From: Thermomonas sp.
Lineage (GTDB): Bacteria; Pseudomonadota; Gammaproteobacteria; Xanthomonadales; Xanthomonadaceae
Assembly (NCBI RefSeq): GCF_023953935.1
Contig: NZ_JAMLIW010000001.1
Span: forward strand, 372,001-436,000
Direction of reading: 5' to 3'
Length of the DNA: 64,000 nucleotides
This document shows, in pieces, positions 30,107 through 39,534 of this stretch; the first letter of the stretch is position 1, and each line of letters begins with the position of its first letter. A program made the translations under genes and the position numbers. The notes below the pieces were generated by a model. It was not told the DNA's origin, made no database searches, and was given only the letters and a program-made list of their open reading frames with translations.

Positions 30107-31600
30107 ATGAGCCTGATCGACACCCTCGCCCCCCTGCGCGCGCACGGCAAGGCGCGCACCACCGGCCTCGACGACGCCACCGTGCTCGAGTTCGCGGCAC
30201 GCGATCCGCAGCTGGGCGCAGCCATCGCCGCCGCCGCGGACGAATACGCGCACGTACGCGCCGAATTCCCGGAATTGCTGGAGATGGACGAAGCCGCGCA
30301 GGCGCACGAAGTCCAGTCCGGCTTCGTCAATTTCTACGCCGAAGATGCCGCCAACCCCTACGTGGCCTTGACCGCGCGCGGCCCGTGGCTGGTGACGCTC
30401 AAGGGCGCGGTGCTGTATGACACCGGCGGCTACGGCATGCTCGGCTTCGGCCACACGCCGGAGGCAGTGGCCGCCGCAATGGCCAAGCCGCAGGCGATGG
30501 CCAACATCATGACCCCGAACGTCTCGCAGCTGCGCTTTGCCCGCGCGATGAAGCGCGAGATCGGCCAGACCCGGGGCGGCTGCCCGTACGTCTCCTTCAT
30601 GTGCCTGAACTCGGGTTCGGAATCGGTGTCGCTGGCTTCGCGCATCGTTGACGCCAATGCCAAGACGATGACCGATCCGGGCGCGCGCCACGCCGGCAAG
30701 ACCATCAAACGGCTGGTCGTGAAGGGCGCCTTCCACGGCCGCACCGAAGCGCCGGCGCTGTACTCGGATTCCAGCCGCAAGACCTACGTCCAGTATCTGG
30801 CCAGCTTCCGCGGCGAGGATTCGGTGCTGACCGTGGCCCCCTATGACATGGACGCCCTGCGCAAGGTGTTCGCCGACGCCGAAGCCAACGGCTGGTTCAT
30901 CCAGGCGATGTACCTGGAACCGGTGATGGGCGAAGGCGATCCGGGCCGCAGCGTGCCGGTGGCGTACTACAACCTCGCCCGCGAGCTGACCGCCGCACAC
31001 GGCAGCCTGCTGCTGGTGGATTCGATCCAGGCCGGCCTGCGCGCCACCGGCTACCTGTCGATCGTCGATTACCCCGGCTTCGAGGGCGTCACCCCGCCGG
31101 ACATGGAAACCTATTCCAAGGCGCTCAACGCCGGCCAGTACCCGCTGTCGGTGCTCGCCGTCACCGAACGCGCCGCCGCCATGTACAAGCGTGGCCTGTA
31201 CGGCAACACCATGACCGCCAACCCGCGTGCGCTGGACGTGGCCTGCGCCGTGCTCGGCCAGATCACCCCGGCCCTGCGCGCCAACATCCAGCAACGTGGC
31301 CGCGAAGCCATCGCCCTGCTGGAAGCGCTGAAAGCCGAACTCGACGGCCAGATCACCAAGGTGCAGGGCACCGGTCTGCTGTTCTCCTGCGAACTGACCA
31401 AGCAGTTCAAGGGCTATGGCGCCGGCTCCACCGAGGAATGGATGCGCGAGCGCGGCATCGGCGTGATCCACGGTGGCGAGAATTCGCTGCGCTTCACCCC
31501 GCGCTTCAACGTCAGCTCCGAAGAGCTGAAGCTGGTGGTGGCGCTGGTCAAGCGCGCCATCCTCGAAGGTCCGCGCGTGGAGCAGGCCGAAGCCGCCTGA
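30107..31600 (+). CDS. Class-III PLP-dependent aminotransferase, substrate unknown
   Basis: A 497-residue fold-type I enzyme. The PLP-binding parts are seen as NSGSESVSLASRI (phosphate side), HGRTEAPALYSD, VDSIQAGLRATG (Asp for the pyridine nitrogen) and YSKALNAGQYPLSV with the Schiff-base Lys near residue 350. Most class-III enzymes read DEVQTG at the Asp; here it is DSIQAG, so this is a side branch. Candidates are lysine or omega-amino acid transaminases. The divergent Lrp-type regulator suggests an amino acid substrate. AGGAG before ATG 30107 is strong. Confidence 0.85.
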   Translation: MSLIDTLAPLRAHGKARTTGLDDATVLEFAARDPQLGAAIAAAADEYAHVRAEFPELLEMDEAAQAHEVQSGFVNFYAEDAANPYVALTARGPWLVTLKGAVLYDTGGYGMLGFGHTPEAVAAAMAKPQAMANIMTPNVSQLRFARAMKREIGQTRGGCPYVSFMCLNSGSESVSLASRIVDANAKTMTDPGARHAGKTIKRLVVKGAFHGRTEAPALYSDSSRKTYVQYLASFRGEDSVLTVAPYDMDALRKVFADAEANGWFIQAMYLEPVMGEGDPGRSVPVAYYNLARELTAAHGSLLLVDSIQAGLRATGYLSIVDYPGFEGVTPPDMETYSKALNAGQYPLSVLAVTERAAAMYKRGLYGNTMTANPRALDVACAVLGQITPALRANIQQRGREAIALLEALKAELDGQITKVQGTGLLFSCELTKQFKGYGAGSTEEWMRERGIGVIHGGENSLRFTPRFNVSSEELKLVVALVKRAILEGPRVEQAEAA

Positions 31601-31623
31601 ACCTGACAGCAGGAACTACCACC

Positions 31624-31650
31624 AACGAGGCGGCCACTGGCCGCCTCGTT
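31624..31650 (+). terminator. Terminator after the aminotransferase gene
   Basis: AACGAGGCGGCC-ACT-GGCCGCCTCGTT is a perfect 12-base stem with a three-base loop, followed by a broken T-run (CATTTC). It lies between the aminotransferase and upp, so upp needs its own promoter. Confidence 0.75.
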
Positions 31651-31661
31651 CATTTCTCGGC

Positions 31662-31667
31662 TAGTCT
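31662..31667 (+). promoter_or_regulatory. Candidate -10 box of upp (leaderless geometry)
   Basis: TAGTCT ends six bases before the upp ATG. The gene follows a strong terminator and has no visible ribosome binding site, so a start of transcription on the ATG is plausible. Confidence 0.35.
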
Positions 31668-31673
31668 GCACGC

Positions 31674-32306
31674 ATGAAAACCGTCGTCGTCGACCATCCG
31701 CTGGTCCGCCACAAGCTCGGCAAGCTGCGCGATATCGCGACCGACCCGGTGCACTTCCGCCTGCTTGCCGGTGAAATCGCGGTGCTGCTGGCACTTGAAG
31801 CCACCCGCGACCTGCCAACCGAGCTGGTCGAGGTGCAGACATGGGCCGGCCCCCTGCAGGTCGAACGCGTGCGCAGCGAGGCGCTGACCCTGGTGCCGAT
31901 CCTGCGCGCCGGGCTGGGGTTCCTGCCCGGCGTGCAATCCCTGCTGCCGGCCGCGCCGGTCAGCGTGATCGGGCTGCGCCGCGATGAGACCACGCATCGC
32001 CCGGAAGGCTATTACCAGCGTCTGGCAGACCACATGGAGCGGCGCACCGCCTTGCTGATCGACCCGATGCTGGCCACCGGCGGCAGCGCAGCGGCGGCGA
32101 TCCAACTGCTCAAGGGCGCCGGCTGCACGCGGATCAAATGCCTGTTCCTGGTCGCCGCGCCGGAAGGCCTGCAAGCGCTGGAGGCAGCGCACCCGGACAT
32201 CGAGGTCTACGTGGCGGCGATCGACGAGCGCCTGGACGAAAACGCCTACATCCGCCCCGGCCTGGGCGACGCCGGCGATCGCTTGTTCGGAACGCCGGTG
32301 GATTGA
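31674..32306 (+). CDS. upp: Uracil phosphoribosyltransferase
   Basis: A 210-residue enzyme that makes UMP from uracil and PRPP in pyrimidine salvage. Family marks are VPILRAGLGFLPGV, then the PRPP loop LLIDPMLATGGSAAAAI, and the uracil-binding end YIRPGLGDAGDRLFGT. Length is standard. It stands alone, after a terminator and before a convergent metallo-hydrolase gene. No uraA permease is adjacent. Confidence 0.97.
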   Translation: MKTVVVDHPLVRHKLGKLRDIATDPVHFRLLAGEIAVLLALEATRDLPTELVEVQTWAGPLQVERVRSEALTLVPILRAGLGFLPGVQSLLPAAPVSVIGLRRDETTHRPEGYYQRLADHMERRTALLIDPMLATGGSAAAAIQLLKGAGCTRIKCLFLVAAPEGLQALEAAHPDIEVYVAAIDERLDENAYIRPGLGDAGDRLFGTPVD

Positions 32307-32423
32307 GCAGTCACCGCGTGAGGGCTCTCTTCCGCAAGCACCCTCACCCGCCCTTCGGGCACCTTCTCCCGCAAGCGGGGGAGTGCGGTGCATGGCCCCA
32401 AAGGTTTCCCCCGCGCCCGGCTC
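32307..32423. repeat. Palindromic repeat between convergent genes
   Basis: GCCC-TTC-GGGC (about 32352-32362) and CTCCCGC-AA-GCGGGGGAG (about 32366-32383) follow each other and include the string CACCTTCTCCCGC. The same theme occurs at 6,409-6,440 and 58,500-58,530. It may serve as a two-way terminator for upp and the metallo-hydrolase gene. Confidence 0.55.
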
Positions 32424-33311
32424 TCAGCCCAACGCCATCGCCCGCAGCTCCGCCTGCGCGTTGACCGCGCTGAACCGCCCTTTCTCGTCCTTGGCCACCC
32501 GCGCCAGCGCATGCCCGGCGTCGTGGGTGAAAAACAGCCCGACCTCGCGCGCCAGCATGTCTTCGAGGAAGGCGGTTTTCTCGTCGATCAACTCCTCGGC
32601 ACAACGGTCGTAGCCCATCGTGATCGGCACGTGCACCCACGGGATGCCGGGAATCAGGTCGGCGCAGAACACCACGCCGCCGTGGGCAGCGCCATCCACG
32701 AGTCGCGGTCCCAATACTTCCGCCAGCAGCAGCCCCGGCGTGTGGCCGTCGCTGTGGTGGAAGCGCACCGATTGCCCCAGCGCCTTGCAGAAATCGCCCT
32801 CCACCAGTTCCAGCCGTCCACTGGCTTCCAGCAGGCCCGGCACTTCCGGGATGAAGCTGGCGCGGTCGCGCGGATGCGGACGGCGCGCACGCTGCCAGTG
32901 TTTTGCGCCGACCACGAAGGTGGCATTGGGAAACAGCAACCGCAGCGGCTGGCCATCTTCCCACGCCGCCAGCAGCCCGCCGACGTGGTCGAAATGCAGA
33001 TGCGAGAGCACCACCACATCGATGTCCTCGTGGCCGAAGCCGGCCTTGGCCAACGACTCCAGCAGCGCGTGATGGTCTTCGACCACGCCGTAGCGTTCGC
33101 GCAGCTGCGGCGGGAAAAACGCGCCAATGCCGGTATCGAACAGCACGGTCTTGCCGTTGATGGGCGATGCCAGCAGCGCCCGACAGGCCAGATCGATGCG
33201 GTTGCGTTCGTCCACCCGCACCCACCGCTCCCACAGCGCACGCGGCGCATTGCCGAACATCGCGCCGCCGTCGAGCTTCTGGGTATTGCCTTCGATCGAC
33301 CAGAGTTTCAT
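32424..33311 (-). CDS. MBL-fold metallo-hydrolase
   Basis: A 295-residue beta-lactamase-fold hydrolase. The metal motif is [12 protein letters not shown] (HxHxDH) near residue 108; further ligands are HSDGHTPGL and a late His in FFTHDAG. The size and the extra segment [15 protein letters not shown] fit the group of lactonase/quorum-quenching and sulfur-metabolism relatives, but the substrate cannot be named. ATG 33311 is the natural start ([16 protein letters not shown]). TACACT ends six bases before it and no ribosome binding site is present, so the message may be leaderless. Confidence 0.85.
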   Translation of the reverse strand: MKLWSIEGNTQKLDGGAMFGNAPRALWERWVRVDERNRIDLACRALLASPINGKTVLFDTGIGAFFPPQLRERYGVVEDHHALLESLAKAGFGHEDIDVVVLSHLHFDHVGGLLAAWEDGQPLRLLFPNATFVVGAKHWQRARRPHPRDRASFIPEVPGLLEASGRLELVEGDFCKALGQSVRFHHSDGHTPGLLLAEVLGPRLVDGAAHGGVVFCADLIPGIPWVHVPITMGYDRCAEELIDEKTAFLEDMLAREVGLFFTHDAGHALARVAKDEKGRFSAVNAQAELRAMALG

Positions 33312-33317
33312 GGCCGA

Positions 33318-33323
33318 AGTGTA
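33318..33323 (-). promoter_or_regulatory. Candidate -10 box of the MBL-fold hydrolase gene (leaderless geometry)
   Basis: TACACT on the minus strand, six bases, then ATG. It matches five of six -10 consensus positions in a relaxed reading and the TANNNT pattern of four other genes here. Confidence 0.4.
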
Positions 33324-33677
33324 CGCCGGCCGGTGAAACCCTCGTTGACAACCAATATGTGCCGACAGCAGCAATAAACCCATAGGGCCGCCTGCCTGCG
33401 TGATCGGTTCGAGCGGGCCAGGGATGGCCCGCGGCCGCGAATCGAAGCCGGACGCGAAGCTTGAGAGGCGAAGCGATCATGCAGGCAGGCGGCCGGCGCT
33501 GACGCCAGCGCAAATCCGTCAGTCACTCAGGGAGAGCGTCCTGCCGCCGTCGTTGCGTGGGATCGGACGGACAGCGGGGCAAGTGCAGGCACAGGCGCAG
33601 GCTGCGGGTGCCCCACTCGGGTTCGCCGCTCACGCAGGCAGACGGCCGGCGCTGACGCCAGTGCAAACAAACGCCCC
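33324..33677. repeat. Gene-free stretch with direct and inverted repeats
   Basis: A 34-base sequence occurs at 33481-33514 and 33634-33667 with two mismatches (core GGCCGGCGCTGACGCCAG, itself palindromic at GGCGCTGACGCC). An inverted copy of its left end (GCCGCCTGCCTGC, 33389-33401) faces GCAGGCAGGCGGC at 33481-33493, enclosing a hairpin GGGCCA-GGGA-TGGCCC. No coding potential is seen. It looks like debris of a short palindromic element family. Confidence 0.7.
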
Positions 33678-35459
33678 TCAGGGCGAAACCACTACCTCAG
33701 CCTTGCCCACCGGATTGCGCGGATCGCTGCCACCCAGCAGGACATTGCGGACGCGATCCCATTCCACCGTCTGCATGTTCCCCCAGACATGGCTGGAACC
33801 GCGCCCGCCGGCGGCTTCATCCGGCGGCAGGTCCAGGGTGTGGCCCATCGCCCGCAATGCCGTCGCCGCGGCCGGGGAAATCGCACCGGGTTCGGCATCG
33901 ATCACGTCCGGCAACCATTGGTGGTGATAGCGCGGCAGCGCGGCGACCTGCTGCGCATCGAGGCCAGCGTCATAACCGAGGATACCGAGCAAGACCATGG
34001 TGATGATCCGGCTGCCGCCCGGCGTACCCAGCACCACCACCTTGTCCGGGGATTCCATGAAGGTCGGCGTCATCGAACTGAGCATGCGCTTGCCGGGCTT
34101 GGGCGCGTTGGCCGCATAGCCCATCACCCCGAAGGCATTCGGCGTGCCCGGCTTGAGCGCGAAATCGTCCATCTCGTCGTTGAGCAGCACACCGGTACCG
34201 GACGCCACCAGCCCGGAGCCGTACAGCAGGTTCACCGTCTGGGTGGCACCGACGCGATTGCCTTCGGCATCGATGATCGAAAAATGCGTGGTTTCCTCAT
34301 CCTCCAGCGGCGTCGGCTGGCCGGACAGCAGATTGCTCGGCGTGGCCTTGTCCGGATTGATCGAAGCGCGCAGCCCGGCGGCGTAGGCGGGGCTGGTCAG
34401 CAGCGCCTGCGGCACCTGCACGAAATCCGGATCGCCGAGGTAGAACGTGCGGTCGCGGTAGGCGCGGCGCATCGACTCCACCACCAGATGCACCCGCTGT
34501 GCCTCCGGCATTGTCTTCAGATCGTAGGGTTCGAGGATCTGCAACATCTGCGCCAGCGCGATCCCGCCCGAGGACACCGGCGGCGCCGTCACGATGTTCC
34601 AGTCATGAAAACGGAAACGGATCGGCTCGCGTTCCTTCACCGAATAACCGGCAAGTTCAGCAGATGTCCACTGCCCACCTTCCGCATTGACCGCCGCGAC
34701 AAGTTGACGCGCCACCCGGCCGCGATAGAACCCGTCGAAGCCCTGCTCCGCCAGCAATTCCAGCGTCGCCGCCAGGTCTGGTTGACGGAAGATGTCACCC
34801 TCGGCGATCGGTTTGCCATTCGGCGAGAACAGTGCCCGCGTGCCCGGATAGCGATCCATGACCGCGCGCCGCTGCTGGTAGCCGCGCGCCATCCGCGCAT
34901 ACACCGGGAACCCTTCGCGGGCGAGCTTGATCGCCGGTGCCAGCGACTGCTTCAGCGGCAGACGGCCATAACGCTGGGCAACGTGGACCAGGAGCGCTGG
35001 CAAACCGGGAATCCCCGCCGACCACGGGCCGTTTTCGGCGCGATCGGGATCCAGGTTGCCGGCACGATCGAGGAAGCGCTCGGGCGTGGCCGCTGCCGGT
35101 GACGTCTCGCGGCCATCGATGAACACGTCGCGACCGCTCTTTGCATCATGCAGCAGCCAGAAACCGCCGCCGCCCAGGCCCGAGCTGATCGGCTCGACCA
35201 CCGACAGCACCGCCGACACCGCCACCGCCGCGTCGAAAGCGTTGCCGCCTTCGCGGATGATCTGCGCACCGGCATCGGTGGCGGCCGCGTGGGCACTGGC
35301 AATCACCGCACCCGGCGGGTGCGCGGGTTCCGTCCGCGCCGGACCAGTCACTTGCGCAGCCACCGCAAGCAACGGCAGCAGCAAACCGAGCGCCGCCACC
35401 GCCAGCCGCAGCCCGAGCCGGGAACCGCGGCCAGTCAAGGTTCGCGCCTGCGTCAGCAC
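33678..35459 (-). CDS. ggt: Gamma-glutamyltransferase
   Basis: A 593-residue Ntn-hydrolase that cuts gamma-glutamyl bonds of glutathione in the periplasm. It has a signal-like hydrophobic start (LGLRLAVAALGLLLPLLAVAA), the large-subunit marks SSGLGGGGFW and AENGPWSAGIPG, and the self-cleavage site DEETTHFSIID, where the first Thr of THFS becomes the nucleophile of the small subunit; GTPGGSRIITMV follows. GTG 35459 with GGAG five bases before is the best start. It lies 28 bases after a lipoprotein gene and may share its transcript. Confidence 0.93.
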   Translation of the reverse strand: MLTQARTLTGRGSRLGLRLAVAALGLLLPLLAVAAQVTGPARTEPAHPPGAVIASAHAAATDAGAQIIREGGNAFDAAVAVSAVLSVVEPISSGLGGGGFWLLHDAKSGRDVFIDGRETSPAAATPERFLDRAGNLDPDRAENGPWSAGIPGLPALLVHVAQRYGRLPLKQSLAPAIKLAREGFPVYARMARGYQQRRAVMDRYPGTRALFSPNGKPIAEGDIFRQPDLAATLELLAEQGFDGFYRGRVARQLVAAVNAEGGQWTSAELAGYSVKEREPIRFRFHDWNIVTAPPVSSGGIALAQMLQILEPYDLKTMPEAQRVHLVVESMRRAYRDRTFYLGDPDFVQVPQALLTSPAYAAGLRASINPDKATPSNLLSGQPTPLEDEETTHFSIIDAEGNRVGATQTVNLLYGSGLVASGTGVLLNDEMDDFALKPGTPNAFGVMGYAANAPKPGKRMLSSMTPTFMESPDKVVVLGTPGGSRIITMVLLGILGYDAGLDAQQVAALPRYHHQWLPDVIDAEPGAISPAAATALRAMGHTLDLPPDEAAGGRGSSHVWGNMQTVEWDRVRNVLLGGSDPRNPVGKAEVVVSP

Positions 35460-35487
35460 GCCGCTCCGACGAAATCCGCCGCAGCCG

Positions 35488-35976
35488 TCACTTGGCTTCA
35501 ATGAAAATGTAGTTGACGCCGGCCGCGCTCACCGCTGCCTTGGCCCGGTCGTTGAGCTCAGGGGTGCCGATGAACACCACCTTGACGCCTTTCATCGTTC
35601 CCTGCGGCACCTCCGGAAAGGCCGCTTCCATCATCTCGACTTCCTTGTCCGGTGCCGGTGAAGCAAACACCAGCATGTTGCCTTCGATGATGCCGCGGCT
35701 CAGGTCTTCCTTGAGCTTGCCGAGCTGCCGTTCATACAGACCGGCAAAATCCTCGGTGGTCGCCGCCGGCAGGAAGTAAACGAACGGGCTGCCGCTGATG
35801 CCGTCCATGTGGGGCGTCAGCTTGTAATTCAGATAGGCGATCCAGTCGGCCTGTTTGTCGCTACCGGGCAAGGCAACCGGCGTCGGTTCCTGGGCTTGCG
35901 GGGCTTCATGCTTCTTGCAGGCCGCAAACGGCAGCATGAGACAGGCGATGATGAGCAGGCGAGTCAACATGTTCAT
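35488..35976 (-). CDS. Lipoprotein of unknown function
   Basis: A 162-residue protein with a lipobox: MNMLTRLLIIACLMLPFAAC, then KKHEAPQAQEP, a linker rich in Glu and Pro. The mature domain has FVYFLPAATTEDFAGLYERQLGKL and ends KVVFIGTPELNDRAKAAVSAAGVNYIFIEAK, an alternating strand-helix pattern. No enzyme motif is seen. GAGGGA before ATG 35976 fixes the start. It lies between coaD and ggt on the minus strand. Confidence 0.75.
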   Translation of the reverse strand: MNMLTRLLIIACLMLPFAACKKHEAPQAQEPTPVALPGSDKQADWIAYLNYKLTPHMDGISGSPFVYFLPAATTEDFAGLYERQLGKLKEDLSRGIIEGNMLVFASPAPDKEVEMMEAAFPEVPQGTMKGVKVVFIGTPELNDRAKAAVSAAGVNYIFIEAK

Positions 35977-36034
35977 GATGTTCCCTCTGTCTTGGGTACT
36001 GGCTGGCAGGTTGGCGGAGTGAAAGCGACGGTGG

Positions 36035-36535
36035 TCATGCCTGATCCTCCCGTCGCCGCGCTTCGAGCGCCGCGGAAACCGCGGCGGGTACAAAGCCGGA
36101 TACGTCGCCGCCCAGTCGCGAAATTTCCCGCACCAGCGACGACGAAATGAAACCGTATTGCTCGGCCGGGGTCAGGAACAGCGTCTCGACCTCCGGAATC
36201 AGGTGGCGATTCATGCTCGCCATCTGGAACTCGTATTCGAAATCCGACACCGCACGCAGCCCGCGCAGCAGGATGCCACCGCCAACCTCGCGCATGAAAT
36301 GCGCCAACAGCGAATCGAACCCGCGCACCTCGACGTGGGCATGGTGCGCAAGCGCCTGCCGCGCCAGCCCGATCCGCAGCTCCATGGGCAGGGCCGGCCC
36401 TTTGCCGGGACTGGCGGCGACGCCGACGATCAACCGCTCGAACAGCGGCGCCGCCCGATTCACGAGATCGATATGCCCGTTGGTGATCGGGTCGAAAGTT
36501 CCGGGATAAACCGCAATGCGGGTTGCCGCTGTCAT
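36035..36535 (-). CDS. coaD: Pantetheine-phosphate adenylyltransferase
   Basis: A 166-residue nucleotidyltransferase for the fourth step of CoA synthesis (phosphopantetheine plus ATP to dephospho-CoA). Motifs: [12 protein letters not shown] near the start (the TxxH-type nucleotide site), [19 protein letters not shown], and [21 protein letters not shown]. Length is standard. rsmD ends eight bases upstream, the common rsmD-coaD pair. Confidence 0.97.
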   Translation of the reverse strand: MTAATRIAVYPGTFDPITNGHIDLVNRAAPLFERLIVGVAASPGKGPALPMELRIGLARQALAHHAHVEVRGFDSLLAHFMREVGGGILLRGLRAVSDFEYEFQMASMNRHLIPEVETLFLTPAEQYGFISSSLVREISRLGGDVSGFVPAAVSAALEARRREDQA

Positions 36536-36543
36536 GGTGCCGG

Positions 36544-37155
36544 TCAGTCCTCTCGATTCGGCATTGCCCCGAGTTTACCCCGCCTGAACAACGCATAGCG
36601 AACTTCGCGGGTGCGTTTTTCGCGATGCAGTGCCCATTCCTGACCAGGGTCAGGCGATTGCCCGGCCGGACTTTCAATATATAACCAGGCTGTGGAAGCC
36701 AGCTTCGTCGTCAATTCGGGCAGGATCTGCGCCCAAAGTGCGGCTTCAAACGGCGGATCGACAAAGGCGACATCGAACCCCGGGCCCTGCCACTGCGCCA
36801 GAAACCGGCGTGCATCCTCCCGGTGGACAGCCACCTGCTCCGTCGCTTCCAGCCTGTTCACCACCGTTTCCAGCGCCTGCGCCAAGTCGGGATCCAATTC
36901 AACCAGATCCACCCGCGCCGCGCCGCGGGAGGCCGCCTCCAGCCCCAGCGCCCCGCTGCCGGCAAACAGGTCGAGCACGCGCGCGTCTTTCAACTCGAAT
37001 TGCAGCCAGTTGAACAGGGTTTCCCGAACCCGATCGGATGTCGGCCGCAGGCCGGGGCTGTCGGCCACCGCCAGCCGCGTCCCGCGCCAGCGGCCGCCGA
37101 TGATCCGGACCGTGCCAGGGCCTGCATGCGCGGATTTGGAGTGACGTTTGTTCAT
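36544..37155 (-). CDS. rsmD: 16S rRNA (guanine966-N2)-methyltransferase RsmD
   Basis: A 203-residue AdoMet-dependent methyltransferase. The cofactor loop is [15 protein letters not shown], the acidic end of strand 2 is LVELD, and the catalytic motif is [10 protein letters not shown] (N/DPPF group). The start region [28 protein letters not shown] fits the family from VRIIGG on. It is divergent from ftsY, as in E. coli, with 58 bases between the starts. Confidence 0.95.
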   Translation of the reverse strand: MNKRHSKSAHAGPGTVRIIGGRWRGTRLAVADSPGLRPTSDRVRETLFNWLQFELKDARVLDLFAGSGALGLEAASRGAARVDLVELDPDLAQALETVVNRLEATEQVAVHREDARRFLAQWQGPGFDVAFVDPPFEAALWAQILPELTTKLASTAWLYIESPAGQSPDPGQEWALHREKRTREVRYALFRRGKLGAMPNRED

Positions 37156-37213
37156 CCAGTGTGGGATCTGTCGAATGCTAGGATGACGGCCATTTTCGGA
37201 CATTCCGGGATTC

Positions 37214-38257
37214 ATGGTCAGCTGGTTCCGCCGCAAGCCCTCCGAGCCACCCGCGCCAGCCGCCGAGGGCAGCCAACGGCACGCCGCGATGGTGACCGAC
37301 TCCACGGCCGCCCCTCCGCACGAGATCGCGCCCGCCGCCGCCGGCAAACTCGGCTGGATGCAGCGGATCGGCAAGCTGCTCAATACCGACGTGGCCGAGC
37401 TGCTGGGCCGCAACCCCATCCTCGACGATGATCTGCTCGACGAGATCGAGACCGCGCTGATCACCGCCGACGTCGGGGTCACCGCCAGTACCGAAGTGGT
37501 CGAGGCGCTGCGCAAGCGGATGCAGGCGCGCGAATTCGCCGATGCGCGGGCGCTGCTGGCGGCCCTGCGCGCCGCACTGGTGGCCTTGCTGGTTCCGGTG
37601 GCGAGGCCGCTGGCCATCGACACCAGTCGCAAACCGTTCGTGATCCTCACCATCGGCGTCAACGGCGTCGGCAAGACCACCACCATTGGCAAGCTGGCGC
37701 GGCGCTTCAAGGACGAAGGCCACAGTCTGATGCTGGCCGCCGGAGACACCTTCCGCGCCGCGGCGGTCGCGCAGCTGCAAGCCTGGGGTGAACGCAACGA
37801 CGTTGCCGTGGTGGCGCAGGGTCAGAACGCGGATGCCGCCTCGGTCGCCTTCGATGCCCTGCAGGCTGCCAGATCGCGTGGCACCGAGGTACTGATCGCC
37901 GATACCGCCGGCCGCCTGCACACCCAGGGCGGGCTGATGGACGAACTTGCCAAGGTCGCCCGCGTGCTGAAGAAGCTCGATCCGGACGCGCCGCACGAGG
38001 TGTTGATGGTGATCGACGGCACCACCGGCCAGAACGCGATCAACCAGCTGCGCAAGTTCAACGAAAAGATCCCGGTGACGGGATTGGTGGTGACAAAGCT
38101 CGACGGCACCGCCAAGGGTGGCGTGGTGTTTGCGCTGGCGCGCGAGTTCGGCATCCCGATCCGCTTCGCCGGCATTGGCGAGCGCCCGGAAGACTTGCGG
38201 GTATTCGATGCCAACGCTTTCGTTGACGCCATGCTGCCGGAGTCACTGGGCGGGTGA
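37214..38257 (+). CDS. ftsY: Signal recognition particle receptor FtsY
   Basis: A 347-residue SRP GTPase that docks ribosome-SRP complexes at the membrane. NG domain marks: G1 GVNGVGKTTTIGKLA (near 150), AGDTFRAAAVAQL, DTAGRL, TKLDGTAKGG, and the end GIGERPEDLRVFDANAFVDAML. The N-terminal acidic A-domain of E. coli FtsY is reduced to about 45 Pro/Ala-rich residues, common in this group. Its TGA overlaps the GTG of the next gene. Confidence 0.97.
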   Translation: MVSWFRRKPSEPPAPAAEGSQRHAAMVTDSTAAPPHEIAPAAAGKLGWMQRIGKLLNTDVAELLGRNPILDDDLLDEIETALITADVGVTASTEVVEALRKRMQAREFADARALLAALRAALVALLVPVARPLAIDTSRKPFVILTIGVNGVGKTTTIGKLARRFKDEGHSLMLAAGDTFRAAAVAQLQAWGERNDVAVVAQGQNADAASVAFDALQAARSRGTEVLIADTAGRLHTQGGLMDELAKVARVLKKLDPDAPHEVLMVIDGTTGQNAINQLRKFNEKIPVTGLVVTKLDGTAKGGVVFALAREFGIPIRFAGIGERPEDLRVFDANAFVDAMLPESLGG

Positions 38258-39534
38258 ACGCCACGGCGGCGCCAAAGCCCGTCCGCCGGCGCTGGCTGCG
38301 GCTGGCGGTGAGGCTAACGGTGCGACTGGCCCTCGCCTTGGTGATCTTGGCGCTGATCGCCGGCTGGCTGCTGCAACCGCAGCGCGCCGGTCCGTTTTTG
38401 CTGAAGCGGATCGGCCTGGCGCTGAACCTTGAAATCACCGCGCGATCCTTAGATTACCGCCTGCGCGGCACGCCGCAAATAGTGTTGGTCGACTTGGTAG
38501 CCCGCCGCCCCGGCGACACGCCGCTGCTGCGTGCCAAACGCGTGTTCGTGTCGTTGCCGTGGCGCACCCTGCGCACGGGTGGCGATGACTTCACCGTGCG
38601 GCGCATCGAACTGGATGCGCCAGTGCTTGATCTTCCGGCCCTGCAGCGTTGGCTGGCCACGCGCCCGCCCAGCGGCCCCGTTCGCATCCCGAGGCTGACC
38701 AATGGATTGCGGGTTCGCGACGGCCGCATCGACAACGATGACTGGCGCATCGATGGCCTCGCCATCGACCTGCCGACCCTGCACCCGGAGCATTCCGCGC
38801 AGGCAAGGGTGCGCGGCCGTTATCTCGATGCCCCGATCTCGATTCCAGCCGACCTGTCCATCACCGTCGCCCAGCCCAGCGGTCTGCTGGCCGGTACGCC
38901 CACCCAGGTGACCGGTCGCGGCCAATTGACCTTGGTCGAAACCGACGGCTGGCGCGTGCCGGCGCAGGTGGTCCTGAGTGGGCCGCTGCGGATCAGCAAG
39001 GATTCGGCGCTGCTGCAACCGGCCAAGCTCGGTATCGCTGCGCACTATGAATCGGGTGCGACGCGTGCTCCGTTCCGGCTGGGCCTGTACGGGCCGATGG
39101 CCTTCAACAACGCGCTCTGGCGCTTCGTGCCGGTGACGGTTGTGCTGGCGGGCGAAGGCGCGATCCCGTCCGCGCAGGCCCGCGGCAGCCTGTCGGTGGG
39201 ACGCAGCCTGACGCTGCATCTGGACGGCGAACTGGCCGCGTGGCCGCAGGCATGGCCGACGCTGCCGGCGCCGCTGTCGGCATCGAAATCTTCCCTGCCC
39301 TTTGCCCTGGATTACAAGGGCGCGCCGGCTTTCTCGGATCCCGCATCGCTGTCTTTGCGGCGTGACGCCACCGCGCTGGCGTTGCAGGTTCGCGTGCCGG
39401 AAATCCTGACCTGGCTGGACGCCGCGAGCACCGGATCGCCGCTGCCGCCACTGGCCGGCAAGCTGACGGCCCCACGCATCGAATTCGATGGCGCGACGCT
39501 GGAAGGCGTCGAAATCGAAATGAGCGTCGAATGA
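38254..39534 (+). CDS. AsmA-like membrane-anchored protein
   Basis: A 426-residue protein with a basic start and one membrane segment (LTVRLALALVILALIAGWLL), then an all-beta periplasmic part that opens RIGLALNLEITARSLDYRLRGTPQIVLVDLVAR, the typical beginning of AsmA/TamB-type lipid-transfer-like proteins. It is shorter than full AsmA. The GTG at 38254 overlaps the ftsY stop and its own TGA overlaps the mutY ATG, so all are probably co-translated. Role in envelope lipid handling is inferred from the family only. Confidence 0.65.
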   Translation: MNATAAPKPVRRRWLRLAVRLTVRLALALVILALIAGWLLQPQRAGPFLLKRIGLALNLEITARSLDYRLRGTPQIVLVDLVARRPGDTPLLRAKRVFVSLPWRTLRTGGDDFTVRRIELDAPVLDLPALQRWLATRPPSGPVRIPRLTNGLRVRDGRIDNDDWRIDGLAIDLPTLHPEHSAQARVRGRYLDAPISIPADLSITVAQPSGLLAGTPTQVTGRGQLTLVETDGWRVPAQVVLSGPLRISKDSALLQPAKLGIAAHYESGATRAPFRLGLYGPMAFNNALWRFVPVTVVLAGEGAIPSAQARGSLSVGRSLTLHLDGELAAWPQAWPTLPAPLSASKSSLPFALDYKGAPAFSDPASLSLRRDATALALQVRVPEILTWLDAASTGSPLPPLAGKLTAPRIEFDGATLEGVEIEMSVE

